From DATBAT01 sp036271375 (lineage in GTDB: Bacteria > Acidobacteriota > Terriglobia > Terriglobales > Acidobacteriaceae), in NCBI GenBank assembly GCA_036271375.1, contig DATBAT010000277.1, positions 1 to 10,150 of the forward strand: 10,150 nt of DNA. Reading direction: 5' to 3'. The stretch's first letter is position 1, and the number at the start of each line of letters is the position of its first letter. Below the pieces are notes generated by a model. The model made no database searches and was not told where the DNA came from. It saw only the letters and a program-made list of their open reading frames with translations. The translations under genes were made by a program, and so were the position numbers. This document shows positions 1 to 6,955 of the stretch, piece after piece.

Positions 1-45
1 TTTCCCCCTTAAGGCCGAGCAGCTTAAAGAGAGTGGAAGGTGAGC

Positions 46-648
46 GTGAAAGACCCACAAATGATGTTAGTGCCCATGGTCATCGAACAGACCGGCCGGG
101 GCGAGCGTGCTTACGACATTTACTCCCGGTTGCTGCGGGACAACATCATCTTTATCGGCACACCGATTGATGACACCATCGCCAATCTGGTGATCGCGCA
201 GATGCTCTTTCTCGCACAGGAAGATCCCGAGAAAGACATCCAGCTTTACATCAACTCACCGGGTGGCTCGATCACGGCAGGCATGGCCATCTATGACACC
301 ATGCAGTACGTGAAGAACGACGTCACCACCATCTGCATCGGCCAGGCGGCCAGCATGGCGGCGTTGCTGCTTTGCGCCGGACAAGCCAAGAAGCGCCTGG
401 CGTTGCCGAACTCACGGATATTAATCCATCAGCCGTCCATGGGTGGGCTCTCTGGACAGGCGACGGACATCGATATTCACGCACGCGAAATTCTGCGCAT
501 GCGCGAAATTACCAATCAGTTGATGGCGAAACATTCAGGACAGAAATTAGAAAAAGTGGAAAAAGATGTCGAGCGCGACTTCATCATGAATTCGCAGCAG
601 GCCAAAGAATATGGAATCATCGACGATATCATCTACAAGACCCGGTAA
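46..648 (+). CDS. clpP: ATP-dependent Clp protease proteolytic subunit ClpP
   Basis: ClpP is the serine peptidase of the cytoplasmic Clp protease: two stacked heptameric rings that degrade proteins fed in by an AAA+ unfoldase, here presumably the ClpX encoded next. From GTG46 the protein has 200 residues, the usual family length. The catalytic triad is visible: Ser103 in GQAASMA, His128 in RILIHQPSMGG, and Asp178 in DVERD. The N-terminal VPMVIEQTGRGERAYDIYSRLL block and INSPGGSITAG are hallmark ClpP stretches. Start choice: GGAAGG at 35-40 sits 5 nt before GTG46. GTG40 overlaps this SD, and ATG61 would remove a few poorly conserved residues, so both are possible but less likely. clpX starts 67 bp downstream with no terminator between. 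The promoter lies outside the window or in the first 45 bases. Confidence 0.97.
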   Translation: MKDPQMMLVPMVIEQTGRGERAYDIYSRLLRDNIIFIGTPIDDTIANLVIAQMLFLAQEDPEKDIQLYINSPGGSITAGMAIYDTMQYVKNDVTTICIGQAASMAALLLCAGQAKKRLALPNSRILIHQPSMGGLSGQATDIDIHAREILRMREITNQLMAKHSGQKLEKVEKDVERDFIMNSQQAKEYGIIDDIIYKTR

Positions 649-715
649 GCGTATCATCGGGCATTGTCGGTTGGTCTCGCAGGCGACTAAGGGGTAGGTA
701 GAGGAGTAAGGCGGA

Positions 716-1990
716 GTGAAAAACAGGTCCGGTACTGAAGATATGTTGCGTTGTTCGTTCTGCCACAAGTCGCAAGACGCTGTGGCCAAGTTAATTTCCT
801 CACCTAGCGACTATCCCCGAGCTTATATCTGCGATGAGTGCGTTGCCGTCTGTAACTCCATTTTGGAGGACGACCGGGCCGCTACCCCCGCAGCCGCTAC
901 GCCGAATCAGTTGCCCAAACCGCAGGAAGTCAAAGTCTTCCTCGATGAGTACGTGATCGGCCAGGAACAAACCAAGAAAAAGTTGGCGGTCGCCGTCTAC
1001 AACCACTACAAGCGGATCTACATGAACCGCCAACGTGGCGATGGTGTTGAACTGACCAAGTCCAACATCATGCTGATCGGCCCCACCGGCACGGGAAAGA
1101 CTCTGCTGGCACAGACACTGGCCCGCATGCTGGACGTTCCCTTCGCGATTGTCGATGCCACCACTCTCACCGAAGCCGGCTATGTCGGTGAAGACGTCGA
1201 GAACATCATCCTTAAATTGTTGCAGGCTGCCGACGGCGATGTAGGCCGTGCGCAAACCGGCATCATCTATATCGATGAAGTCGACAAGATCGGGCGCAAG
1301 GACGAGAACCCGTCCATCACCCGCGATGTCTCGGGCGAAGGCGTGCAGCAGGCGCTGCTGAAGATTCTGGAAGGCACCATCGCCAACGTTCCCCCGCAAG
1401 GTGGACGCAAGCATCCCCACCAGGAATTCACTCCCGTTGACACTACCAACATCCTCTTTATTTGCGGCGGCGCGTTTGTCGGCCTCGAAAAGGCCATCGC
1501 CCGGCGCGTGGGTAAGAAGTCCCTCGGCTTTAAGTTGGGCGAGGAAGCCGAAACCGACGATGCCGCAACCAACCGCAAACGCAATTTTGAGCTCTTAAGT
1601 GATGTTCAGCCGGAAGATTTGATCAAGTTCGGCTTGATCCCGGAATTTGTGGGACGTTTGCCGGTGGTCGGAGTGCTGGAGGATCTCGACGAGTTCGCGC
1701 TCATCGAAATCCTCACCCGTCCCAAGAACGCGATCATCAAGCAGTACCAGCGCTTGTTCGAGTTCGAGAATGTGCGCCTGAAGTTCAACGACGACGCGTT
1801 GCGCGCCATCGCTAAACAGGCCATGGCTCGAAAAGTCGGCGCTCGCGGCTTGCGCATGATTCTCGAAGAGTTGATGCTTGACCTGATGTACCACCTCCCG
1901 AGCCAGAAGCGGGTGAAGGAGTTCGAGGTAACCGGCACCATGGTGGAGAAGCGCGACGTATCGCTGGCCATGATGGAAAAAGCTGGCTAA
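716..1990 (+). CDS. clpX: ATP-dependent Clp protease ATP-binding subunit ClpX
   Basis: ClpX is a hexameric AAA+ unfoldase that recognises tagged substrates, unfolds them and threads them into ClpP. The 424-residue protein is full length. An N-terminal zinc-binding domain has Cys13, Cys16, Cys39 and Cys42; the central spacing is 22 residues, four more than the 18 in E. coli. Walker A is GPTGTGKT at 122-129, Walker B ends in Asp187-Glu188, the pore-1 loop GYVG is at 155-158, the pore-2 RKH at 231-233, an arginine finger is at Arg314 in EFVGR and sensor-2 at Arg377 in GAR. The ClpP-docking loop reads LGF (270-272) rather than the E. coli IGF, a conservative change. Start GTG716 has GAGGAG at 701-706 and GCGGA directly before it. 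The 3' end contains a 10 bp sequence repeated in tandem with an 11 bp period (1978-1998) that contributes the stop codon. Confidence 0.97.
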   Translation: MKNRSGTEDMLRCSFCHKSQDAVAKLISSPSDYPRAYICDECVAVCNSILEDDRAATPAAATPNQLPKPQEVKVFLDEYVIGQEQTKKKLAVAVYNHYKRIYMNRQRGDGVELTKSNIMLIGPTGTGKTLLAQTLARMLDVPFAIVDATTLTEAGYVGEDVENIILKLLQAADGDVGRAQTGIIYIDEVDKIGRKDENPSITRDVSGEGVQQALLKILEGTIANVPPQGGRKHPHQEFTPVDTTNILFICGGAFVGLEKAIARRVGKKSLGFKLGEEAETDDAATNRKRNFELLSDVQPEDLIKFGLIPEFVGRLPVVGVLEDLDEFALIEILTRPKNAIIKQYQRLFEFENVRLKFNDDALRAIAKQAMARKVGARGLRMILEELMLDLMYHLPSQKRVKEFEVTGTMVEKRDVSLAMMEKAG

Positions 1991-2046
1991 AAGCTGGCGG
2001 TGCTGGTGCAAAGGGTAGCGTTGAAGCGATGGAACTGCCGTGTAGA

Positions 2047-2095
2047 GTGGGGCTTCGGCCCCACGTTACAATAGCAAGAGACCCGGCTTTAGCCG
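2047..2095. repeat. Two adjacent hairpins in the clpX-lon gap
   Basis: The first inverted repeat is a perfect 7 bp stem (GTGGGGC at 2047-2053, GCCCCAC at 2058-2064) closed by a TTCG tetraloop, which is exceptionally stable in RNA. The second is CGGC (2084-2087) and GCCG (2092-2095) around a TTTA loop, the same loop as the second hairpin after lon at 4584-4599. No T-run follows, so this is not a standard intrinsic terminator. It may be an interspersed repeat, an mRNA stabiliser or a weak attenuator between clpX and lon. A TACAAT box (2067-2072) just after the first hairpin could be a lon -10 element, but no convincing -35 is visible. The rest of 1991-2134 shows nothing else recognisable. Confidence 0.6.
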
Positions 2096-2134
2096 CTGAA
2101 TTTTAGAACTACGAACGCCTCCCTTGGAGTGAGA

Positions 2135-4540
2135 GTGACCACAGCGAAAGAAAAATTCGAGACCAGAAAACTGCCCATGATGCCCATCCGGGACGTGGTC
2201 ATTTTTCCCTACATGATGACCCCGTTCGTGGTAGGCCGCGAGTCCAGCGTGCACGCGCTGGAAGAAGCTCTGGCCGCTGATAAAAAGATTTTCCTCGCCA
2301 CCCAGCACGACGCCAGCGTTGACGAACCCAAGCCGAACGAGATCTATCAGGTCGGCACCATCGTCAACATCGTGCAGAGCCTGAAGCTGCCCGACGGCAA
2401 CATTAAAGTCCTGGTCGAAGGCATCGAGCGCGGCAAAATCCTGCAAATCAGCGAAACCGACGGCTACATGCAGGTTTCGGTGCGCGTGGCCCGTTACGCG
2501 ACGGAAACCAATCCGCAGATCGAAGCGGCCATGCAGCGCGTCACCACCCTTTTCGAGCAGTACGTCAAGCTGTGCCAGTCGCTGAACTACGAGACCATGA
2601 TCGCGGCTGTCCGCATGGAAGATCCGGCGAAGCTGACCGACACCATTGCGGCGAACCTTCAGCTATCCATCGAAGAAAAACAAGAGCTTTTGGAGATCTT
2701 CGATCCCGCTGAGCGCCTGAATCGCATCGGCGATGTGCTCGACATCGAAATCGAAAAGCTGAACATGGACCGCACCATCCAGTCGCGCGTAAAGCGCCAG
2801 ATGGAACGCGCGCAAAAAGAGTACTACCTCAACGAAAAGATCAAGGCCATCCAGAAGGAACTGGGCCGCGGCGAAAAGAGCGAGTTCGACGAACTCAAGA
2901 AGAAGATTGACGCCGCCGGCATGCCGAAGGAAGTCCGCGACAAAGCGCTGCAAGAGTTGAAAAAGCTCGAAGCCATGCCGCCGATGTCGGCTGAGTCTAC
3001 GGTCTCGCGTAACTACCTCGACTGGCTGCTGGCCGTGCCGTGGAAGAAGCGCTCCAAGGAAATCCGCAACATCTCCCGCGCCGAGAAGGTCATGAACGAA
3101 GACCACTACGGCCTGGAGAAGATTAAAGAACGCATCCTGGAATTCTTGGCTGTACGTCAGTTGGTCAAGAATCCCAAGGGCTCGATTCTCTGCTTCGTCG
3201 GACCTCCGGGAGTCGGCAAGACCTCGTTGGGAATGTCGATCGCCAAGGCCACCGGACGCAAGTTCGTCCGCATGTCGCTGGGCGGCGTGCGCGATGAAGC
3301 CGAAATCCGCGGCCATCGCCGGACGTATATCGGTGCATTGCCGGGCCAGATCATCCAGATGATGAAGAAGGCCGGAACCAAGAACCCGGTATTCATGCTG
3401 GACGAAATCGACAAGATGGCGATGGATTTCCGCGGCGACCCGTCTGCCGCTCTGCTTGAAGTGCTCGACCCCGAACAGAATTTCATGTTCGTCGACCACT
3501 ACCTTGACGTCGAATACGATCTCTCGCAGATTTTCTTCATCGCGACTGCCAACGTTATGCACACCATTCCGCCGGCCCTACAGGACCGCATGGAAGTGTT
3601 GCGACTGCACGGTTACACCGAACTGGAAAAAATCGAGATCGCCAAACAATTTTTGGTCAAGAAACAGTTGCTGCAAGCCGGACTGACCGAGAAGAACATC
3701 AAGTTCGCGGACGAAGCCATCAAGATGCTCATCGGCGGGTACACTCGCGAAGCTGGCGTCCGTAACCTGGAGCGCGAAATCGGCAACATCTGCCGCAAGG
3801 TCGCGCGCAAAGTCGTCAAAGAAGGACAGAACTACAGCGTGTTGGTCGACGCCAAGAACGTGGAAGAATTCCTCGGCGTCATTAAGTACCGCGATACCTT
3901 GGCGCATGAGAAGTCCGAAGTCGGATTGGTTACAGGCCTCGCCTGGACCGAAGTCGGCGGCTCAATTCTCTCGACCGAAGCCACGGTGGTCGACGGCAAA
4001 GGCAAGCTGACCCTGACCGGAAAGCTCGGCGATGTCATGCAGGAATCGGCCCAGGCGGCGATGTCCTACATTCGCTCCCGCGCCGCGCGCCTCGGGCTTC
4101 CCCGCGACTTCTATCGCACCCTCGACATCCACGTACACGTTCCGGAAGGCGCTATTCCGAAAGATGGCCCCTCGGCTGGGATCACCATCGCCACGGCAAT
4201 CGCCAGCGCGTTGAGCAAGATACCCGTTCGCCGCGATCTCGCGATGACGGGAGAAATCACCTTGCGCGGCAAAGTCCTGCCCATCGGCGGCTTGAAGGAA
4301 AAGCTGTTGGCGGCTCATCGCGCTGGATTGTTCGAAGCCATCCTGCCCAAGGACAACGAAAAAGACGTCGCGGAAGTCCCGGAAAATCTTCGCAACGCCA
4401 TGAAGCTACATTTCGTCGAAACCATGGACCAAGTGTTAGCCGTGGCCCTGGAAGGCCCGCTGCCGAATCTGGAAGAAGCAGCAACTCAACCCATCGCGCA
4501 GATCACGCCGCCGTCAGAAGCGCCCGCGGCGCACCAGTAG
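2135..4540 (+). CDS. lon: Endopeptidase La (ATP-dependent Lon protease)
   Basis: Lon is a homo-oligomeric cytoplasmic protease with AAA+ and Ser-Lys peptidase activities on one chain; it removes misfolded proteins and some regulators. Numbering from GTG2135 (801 residues): a LON substrate-binding domain at about 11-205 (begins LPMMPIRDVVIFPYM), a coiled region at about 205-285, Walker A GPPGVGKTS at 356-364, Walker B Asp423-Glu424, an arginine finger candidate Arg485 and sensor-2 Arg543 in GVRNLER. The C-terminal protease domain carries catalytic Ser680 in PKDGPSAG and Lys723 in GGLKEKLL. The length is typical of LonA, with a Pro/Ala-rich tail. Start choice: GGAG at 2126-2129 is 5 nt before GTG2135, and GTG2129 overlaps that SD. 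It follows clpX by 144 bp containing hairpins, so it may be co-transcribed or have its own promoter. Confidence 0.97.
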   Translation: MTTAKEKFETRKLPMMPIRDVVIFPYMMTPFVVGRESSVHALEEALAADKKIFLATQHDASVDEPKPNEIYQVGTIVNIVQSLKLPDGNIKVLVEGIERGKILQISETDGYMQVSVRVARYATETNPQIEAAMQRVTTLFEQYVKLCQSLNYETMIAAVRMEDPAKLTDTIAANLQLSIEEKQELLEIFDPAERLNRIGDVLDIEIEKLNMDRTIQSRVKRQMERAQKEYYLNEKIKAIQKELGRGEKSEFDELKKKIDAAGMPKEVRDKALQELKKLEAMPPMSAESTVSRNYLDWLLAVPWKKRSKEIRNISRAEKVMNEDHYGLEKIKERILEFLAVRQLVKNPKGSILCFVGPPGVGKTSLGMSIAKATGRKFVRMSLGGVRDEAEIRGHRRTYIGALPGQIIQMMKKAGTKNPVFMLDEIDKMAMDFRGDPSAALLEVLDPEQNFMFVDHYLDVEYDLSQIFFIATANVMHTIPPALQDRMEVLRLHGYTELEKIEIAKQFLVKKQLLQAGLTEKNIKFADEAIKMLIGGYTREAGVRNLEREIGNICRKVARKVVKEGQNYSVLVDAKNVEEFLGVIKYRDTLAHEKSEVGLVTGLAWTEVGGSILSTEATVVDGKGKLTLTGKLGDVMQESAQAAMSYIRSRAARLGLPRDFYRTLDIHVHVPEGAIPKDGPSAGITIATAIASALSKIPVRRDLAMTGEITLRGKVLPIGGLKEKLLAAHRAGLFEAILPKDNEKDVAEVPENLRNAMKLHFVETMDQVLAVALEGPLPNLEEAATQPIAQITPPSEAPAAHQ

Positions 4541-4552
4541 CGCCAACTTCAG

Positions 4553-4602
4553 CTCACGTGGAGGCAGGTGTCCTCACCTGCCTCGGAGCTTTAGCTCCGG
4601 GC
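4553..4602. repeat. CAGGTG/CACCTG hairpin repeat, copy 1 (two-hairpin unit)
   Basis: A 10 bp perfect stem (GAGGCAGGTG at 4561-4570, CACCTGCCTC at 4575-4584) with a TCCT loop is followed at once by a second hairpin, CGGAGC (4584-4589) and GCTCCG (4594-4599), around a TTTA loop. The unit starts with CTCACGTGGAG, shared with the copy at 9787. It lies 12 nt after the lon stop. It is probably a REP-like interspersed element; by position it could also protect or end the lon transcript, although no T-run follows. Confidence 0.75.
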
Positions 4603-4625
4603 TACTGCCGGTGGGTTGTGGACGC

Positions 4626-4652
4626 TTGCTTCTTCGCCTCATCAATTAAAAT
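4626..4652 (+). promoter_or_regulatory. Candidate promoter of the small membrane protein gene
   Basis: TAAAAT at 4647-4652 matches five of six bases of the -10 consensus and ends 9 nt before the ATG. TTGCTT at 4626-4631 is a weak -35 with a short 15 bp spacer. Transcription starting about 7 nt downstream of the -10 would leave almost no leader, consistent with the missing SD. Confidence 0.35.
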
Positions 4653-4661
4653 GAAGCCACC

Positions 4662-4880
4662 ATGTTCGGTTGGCTAAAAACCTTCAAAGGCACTGGCGCA
4701 CTGATCGTCGCCATAGCCGTAGTCACGATTCTTCTGATCGCCTACCCGCCCTACCGTCTTTTCTTCGGAATCAGCATCGGCATCGGCGTTGTCATCGCCG
4801 TGGCCCTCCAGCTCTACCACCGCCTGGTTCCCGCCAAAATCAAAGAAGAAGAAAACAAAACACCGTTGGGATTGGAATAG
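4662..4880 (+). CDS. Small two-helix membrane protein of unknown function
   Basis: A 72-residue protein I cannot assign to a named family. Two hydrophobic segments are clear: about 11-30 (GALIVAIAVVTILLIAY) and about 32-55 (LFFGISIGIGVVIAVALQLY), separated by a short PPYR turn. The N-terminus MFGWLKTFK is basic and amphipathic, and the C-terminus is soluble and charged (KIKEEENK). An inner-membrane hairpin with both ends on the cytoplasmic side fits the positive-inside rule, which is inference. There is no SD; a TAAAAT box 9 nt upstream suggests a leaderless transcript. It stands alone between lon and the convergent ArsR operon and is bracketed by two copies of the CAGGTG hairpin repeat. The hydrophobic pattern makes it likely to be real, and the function is unknown. 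Confidence 0.75.
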   Translation: MFGWLKTFKGTGALIVAIAVVTILLIAYPPYRLFFGISIGIGVVIAVALQLYHRLVPAKIKEEENKTPLGLE

Positions 4881-4897
4881 ATCGACCACGATTTACG

Positions 4898-4943
4898 TAG
4901 TGGCAGGTGTCCCCACCTGCCCACCGCCTCCCATGAAACGGTG
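4898..4943. repeat. CAGGTG/CACCTG hairpin repeat, copy 2
   Basis: The stem is GGCAGGTG (4902-4909) with CACCTGCC (4914-4921) around a TCCC loop. A second, looser inverted repeat follows, CACCG (4922-4926) with CGGTG (4939-4943). It sits between two convergent genes, the small membrane protein (+) and the ArsR regulator (-), where a hairpin could act on both transcripts, but no T-run is visible on either strand. It shares the stem core with the copies at 4553 and 9787. Confidence 0.65.
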
Positions 4944-4971
4944 CCGGTGCCCCGACCGTTTTTTCGCCCCC

Positions 4972-5295
4972 TCACTCCTCCGCCAACAAATTCCCCAACC
5001 GATCCAGCCGCCGCTCCCAAAGCGACCGTCGCTCGCCAATCCAACGTTCCGCCACGGAAAACCCCTTGGGCTCCATGCGGCAGGTCCTTACCCGCCCAAG
5101 TTTGGTAGTCCGCACCAGGCCGCTCTTCTCGAGCACTTGCAGATGCTGCACCACGGCCGCGAGCGTAATATCGAAGGGCTCTGCCAATCGGGTGACGGAA
5201 ATCGGCCCGTGGCTCAACTTCTCGACAATGGCCCGGCGAGTCGGATCGCCCAGCGCGTGAAACACACGATCGATATTGGCTCGTTGACTGAGCAT
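4972..5295 (-). CDS. ArsR-family winged-helix transcriptional regulator
   Basis: A 107-residue ArsR/SmtB-type repressor. The opening VFHALGDPTRRAIVEKLSHG (11-30) is the family signature, a recognition helix lies around 44-57 (TLAAVVQHLQVLEK), and the wing follows at about 60-73. The classical ELCVCDL metal box is absent, so it is not a typical metal sensor; it resembles the group encoded beside SRPBCC proteins. Start choice: ATG5295 overlaps the upstream SRPBCC stop as TGATG, giving translational coupling, and fits the family start; a further 15 in-frame residues upstream do not look like the family. It is the last gene of a three-gene operon and probably represses that operon through the paired motif at 6388-6444. 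The ligand is unknown. Confidence 0.9.
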   Translation of the reverse strand: MLSQRANIDRVFHALGDPTRRAIVEKLSHGPISVTRLAEPFDITLAAVVQHLQVLEKSGLVRTTKLGRVRTCRMEPKGFSVAERWIGERRSLWERRLDRLGNLLAEE

Positions 5296-5753
5296 CAGCG
5301 CGCCAACTCCTGCTCCAGTTGGTCGAACAACAAGCGCCACCCCTCTTCACGCATTTTCGGGCCATCCACGCCATCAAAAAATGCCGCCTGTTCGGTGAAT
5401 ATGAGGTCGGCTCCCTTTTGCGTTGGCAACAACTCGATCGTGGACTGCGACGAAGAAAAGCATTTGTCGCCAAGACTCATGGTGTAGCTGAACACGATGC
5501 GGCGGTCCGGCAAGATGTCACGATAGATGGTGTGATTGGTGAACACCATCCCGTTTTCGGCGCGAAAGCGGATGCGCTCGTTGCCGCCGACGCGGAAATC
5601 CATTTCAAGCACTTCCGGTTCGGCCTTCTCGCCTTCGGCAAACCACCGGCGCTTCTTCGCCGAATCGGAAAACGCCGCAAACACCTTCTCCGGCTGCACC
5701 GGATAGCTGCGTAAAATCACAAAACTGCTGTGTGTAACAGACCGTTCTTTCAT
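5295..5753 (-). CDS. SRPBCC / AHSA1-like domain protein
   Basis: A 152-residue single-domain protein of the SRPBCC (START/Bet v1-like) superfamily, closest in look to Aha1-C-terminal-like (AHSA1) proteins. Visible markers are the N-terminal RSYPVQPEKVFAAFSD strand-helix, the KKRRWF motif, the central MDFRVGGNERIRF strand pair and the C-terminal amphipathic helix EEGWRLLFDQLEQEL. The fold forms a deep hydrophobic cavity that binds small molecules. The precise ligand is unknown for this subgroup, which is very often paired with an ArsR regulator. ATG5753 is preceded by GAGG at 5758-5761. The downstream ArsR start overlaps its stop by one base. The 38 bp gap to the upstream gene contains two copies of CCTCATAGT (5767-5775 and 5790-5798), the second across that gene's stop codon. 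Confidence 0.9.
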   Translation of the reverse strand: MKERSVTHSSFVILRSYPVQPEKVFAAFSDSAKKRRWFAEGEKAEPEVLEMDFRVGGNERIRFRAENGMVFTNHTIYRDILPDRRIVFSYTMSLGDKCFSSSQSTIELLPTQKGADLIFTEQAAFFDGVDGPKMREEGWRLLFDQLEQELAR

Positions 5754-5791
5754 ATGACCTCGTAGCCCTCATAGTTATTTAATAGCCAGCC

Positions 5792-6355
5792 TCATAGTGG
5801 TTCGTAGCAAAGATAGACCTTCCCGTTTTTGAAGCTCCGCGTCTTGGTAACTTTCAACTTCAGCATCTCTCGCATGCCATCGAACATGGTGCGCCCTTTG
5901 CCCAGTACCACGGGATCAACCACCACCTGATATTCGTCGATCACCTTCTCCAGCGCCAACTGCGCGACAATGCTGCCGCTGCCCAGGATCGTCATCCCAG
6001 GTCCAGGTTCACTCTTCATCTTGCGGACTTCCTCTACCAGATCGTCCTTCACCAGCCGGGTGTTATTCCACGTCGATTCGTGCAGCGTTCGTGAGAACAC
6101 AACCTTCGGCATGCGGTTCATTCCCTTAGCGACTTCAGGCATATGCTGCTCCGCCATCGGCGTCGGCCAATAGCTGGCCATCATTTGATAAGTGACCCGG
6201 CCAAACAGCAATTGGCCGTCACCACCGGCATTGCCGACTACGAATTCCTGGTATTCCTTGTCGTCATTGCCTTCCTTGGCCCAATTCATGTCGCCGCCTG
6301 CACTGACGAAATAGCCATCCAGCGTAATGTGATTGAATACGATCAATTTCCGCAC
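5792..6355 (-). CDS. Dihydrofolate reductase family protein (RibD C-terminal-like)
   Basis: A 187-residue protein of the dihydrofolate-reductase-like fold, in the RibD C-terminal / YyaP-type group of NADPH-dependent reductases rather than true FolA. Typical blocks are present: HITLDGYF (9-16), LLFGRVTYQMMASYW (49-63), MPKVVFSRTL (82-91), the nucleotide-binding ILGSGSIVAQL (123-133), and PVVLGKGRTMFDG (148-160). The substrate is not known for this subgroup. Start choice: GTG6355 has a near-perfect SD GGAGGAGG (6360-6367) with correct spacing. The in-frame GTG6376 would put this SD inside the coding region and is unlikely. It is the first gene of the operon with the SRPBCC and ArsR genes, and a promoter with candidate operators lies upstream. 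Confidence 0.9.
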   Translation of the reverse strand: MRKLIVFNHITLDGYFVSAGGDMNWAKEGNDDKEYQEFVVGNAGGDGQLLFGRVTYQMMASYWPTPMAEQHMPEVAKGMNRMPKVVFSRTLHESTWNNTRLVKDDLVEEVRKMKSEPGPGMTILGSGSIVAQLALEKVIDEYQVVVDPVVLGKGRTMFDGMREMLKLKVTKTRSFKNGKVYLCYEPL

Positions 6356-6387
6356 AAAGCCTCCTCCGAGCAACACTTTAGCTAACG

Positions 6388-6444
6388 CTTAAGTATTTAA
6401 ACCGCGAGAGATGATTTGTCAAGTGTGGACTTAAGTATTTCAAC
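6388..6444 (-). promoter_or_regulatory. Promoter with paired operator-like repeats for the DHFR-like/SRPBCC/ArsR operon
   Basis: Read on the minus strand, a perfect TTGACA -35 occupies 6422-6417. After a 16 bp spacer, TTAAAT at 6400-6395 (or TAAATA one base further) is a fair -10, and the expected start is about 30 nt before GTG6355. An 11 bp motif, CTTAAGTATTT on the plus strand, occurs twice, at 6388-6398 and 6430-6440, exactly 42 bp apart (four helical turns). One copy overlaps the -10 and the other lies just upstream of the -35. The first copy is part of the inverted repeat TTAA-N4-TTAA (6389-6400). This is the layout expected for a repressor, probably the ArsR protein of the same operon (inference). 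Confidence 0.6.
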
Positions 6445-6502
6445 GAAGGCGAATTTGCGTAATGCGATCTGCGCGGTTCCGCGACCGGGTGTACGATGAT
6501 CC

Positions 6503-6907
6503 ATGAAACGGACCAGCGCCTTCTTGCGGCTAAGCGGTACGCTTTTGTTGATAATGCTGGTCTTACAGGGTTGTAGTTCGCTGAATCCTCTCTGCTCCAG
6601 CGCCCGGCCTGCACCCAGCATTTCCAGTCTCTCCCCCACGACCATCACGTTTGCCCAAGTCCAACAAGGATTCCTTCTCACCGTGAATGGCAGCCATTTC
6701 GTTTCGTCTTCTGTTGTCGTCATCAACGGAACGACGCTGGCCACACAAGTTCCGAACGCTGGAGAATTGCAGGTGACAATCACCACCGCATTGATTTCAG
6801 CCTCGGGTACCGCAAGCGTGAAGGTCACTACGCCAAGCGGAAACTCGGGAGACCTCGGGTGCAGCAGCGGTGGATCCAGCGACGCACTCGTCTTAACCAT
6901 CACTTAG
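6503..6907 (+). CDS. Predicted lipoprotein with an IPT/TIG immunoglobulin-like domain
   Basis: A 134-residue exported protein. A basic start (MKRTSAFLR) is followed by a hydrophobic stretch (about 11-21) and a lipobox LQGC with Cys24 as the lipidation site; Gln at -2 is unusual but tolerated. Residues about 37-112 form one IPT/TIG Ig-like domain, recognisable from PSISSLSPTTITF, the VNGSHFV strand and the VKVTTPSGNSG end. Such domains are common on cell-surface and secreted proteins of Acidobacteriota and mediate protein or carbohydrate contacts. Cys31 and Cys120 could form a disulfide. There is no SD; a TACGAT box (6492-6497) ends 5 nt before the ATG. It is divergent from the DHFR-like operon and 48 bp before engB. 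The specific role is unknown. Confidence 0.85.
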   Translation: MKRTSAFLRLSGTLLLIMLVLQGCSSLNPLCSSARPAPSISSLSPTTITFAQVQQGFLLTVNGSHFVSSSVVVINGTTLATQVPNAGELQVTITTALISASGTASVKVTTPSGNSGDLGCSSGGSSDALVLTIT

Positions 6908-6955
6908 AATTCGGCCGGCTCTTGCATCTTCCGCCCCAACCCTGCAAACTGATTT

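Noticed and set aside
1..45. Possible 3' end of a trigger factor gene (in-frame TAA at 10-12), since tig often precedes clpP
   Set aside because: Only three codons would be visible, with no recognisable sequence; an assumption from gene order alone is not support.
800..1420. 206-codon open frame on the minus strand inside clpX
   Set aside because: It is a shadow of GC-rich clpX codons, with no recognisable domain and no SD; the plus-strand protein is fully conserved.
2663..3562. 299-codon open frame on the minus strand inside lon
   Set aside because: It covers the lon AAA+ region, its translation is typical antisense low-information sequence rich in Asp, Leu and His, and lon is intact.
4902..4921. 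Bidirectional intrinsic terminator between convergent genes
   Set aside because: The hairpin is good, but neither strand has a T-run after it, and the same hairpin occurs in non-terminal positions, so it is listed as a repeat.
4789..5487. Long plus-strand frame across the end of the small membrane gene and the ArsR/SRPBCC genes
   Set aside because: It runs through the hairpin repeat and antisense to two well-supported genes; the translation has no coherent domain.
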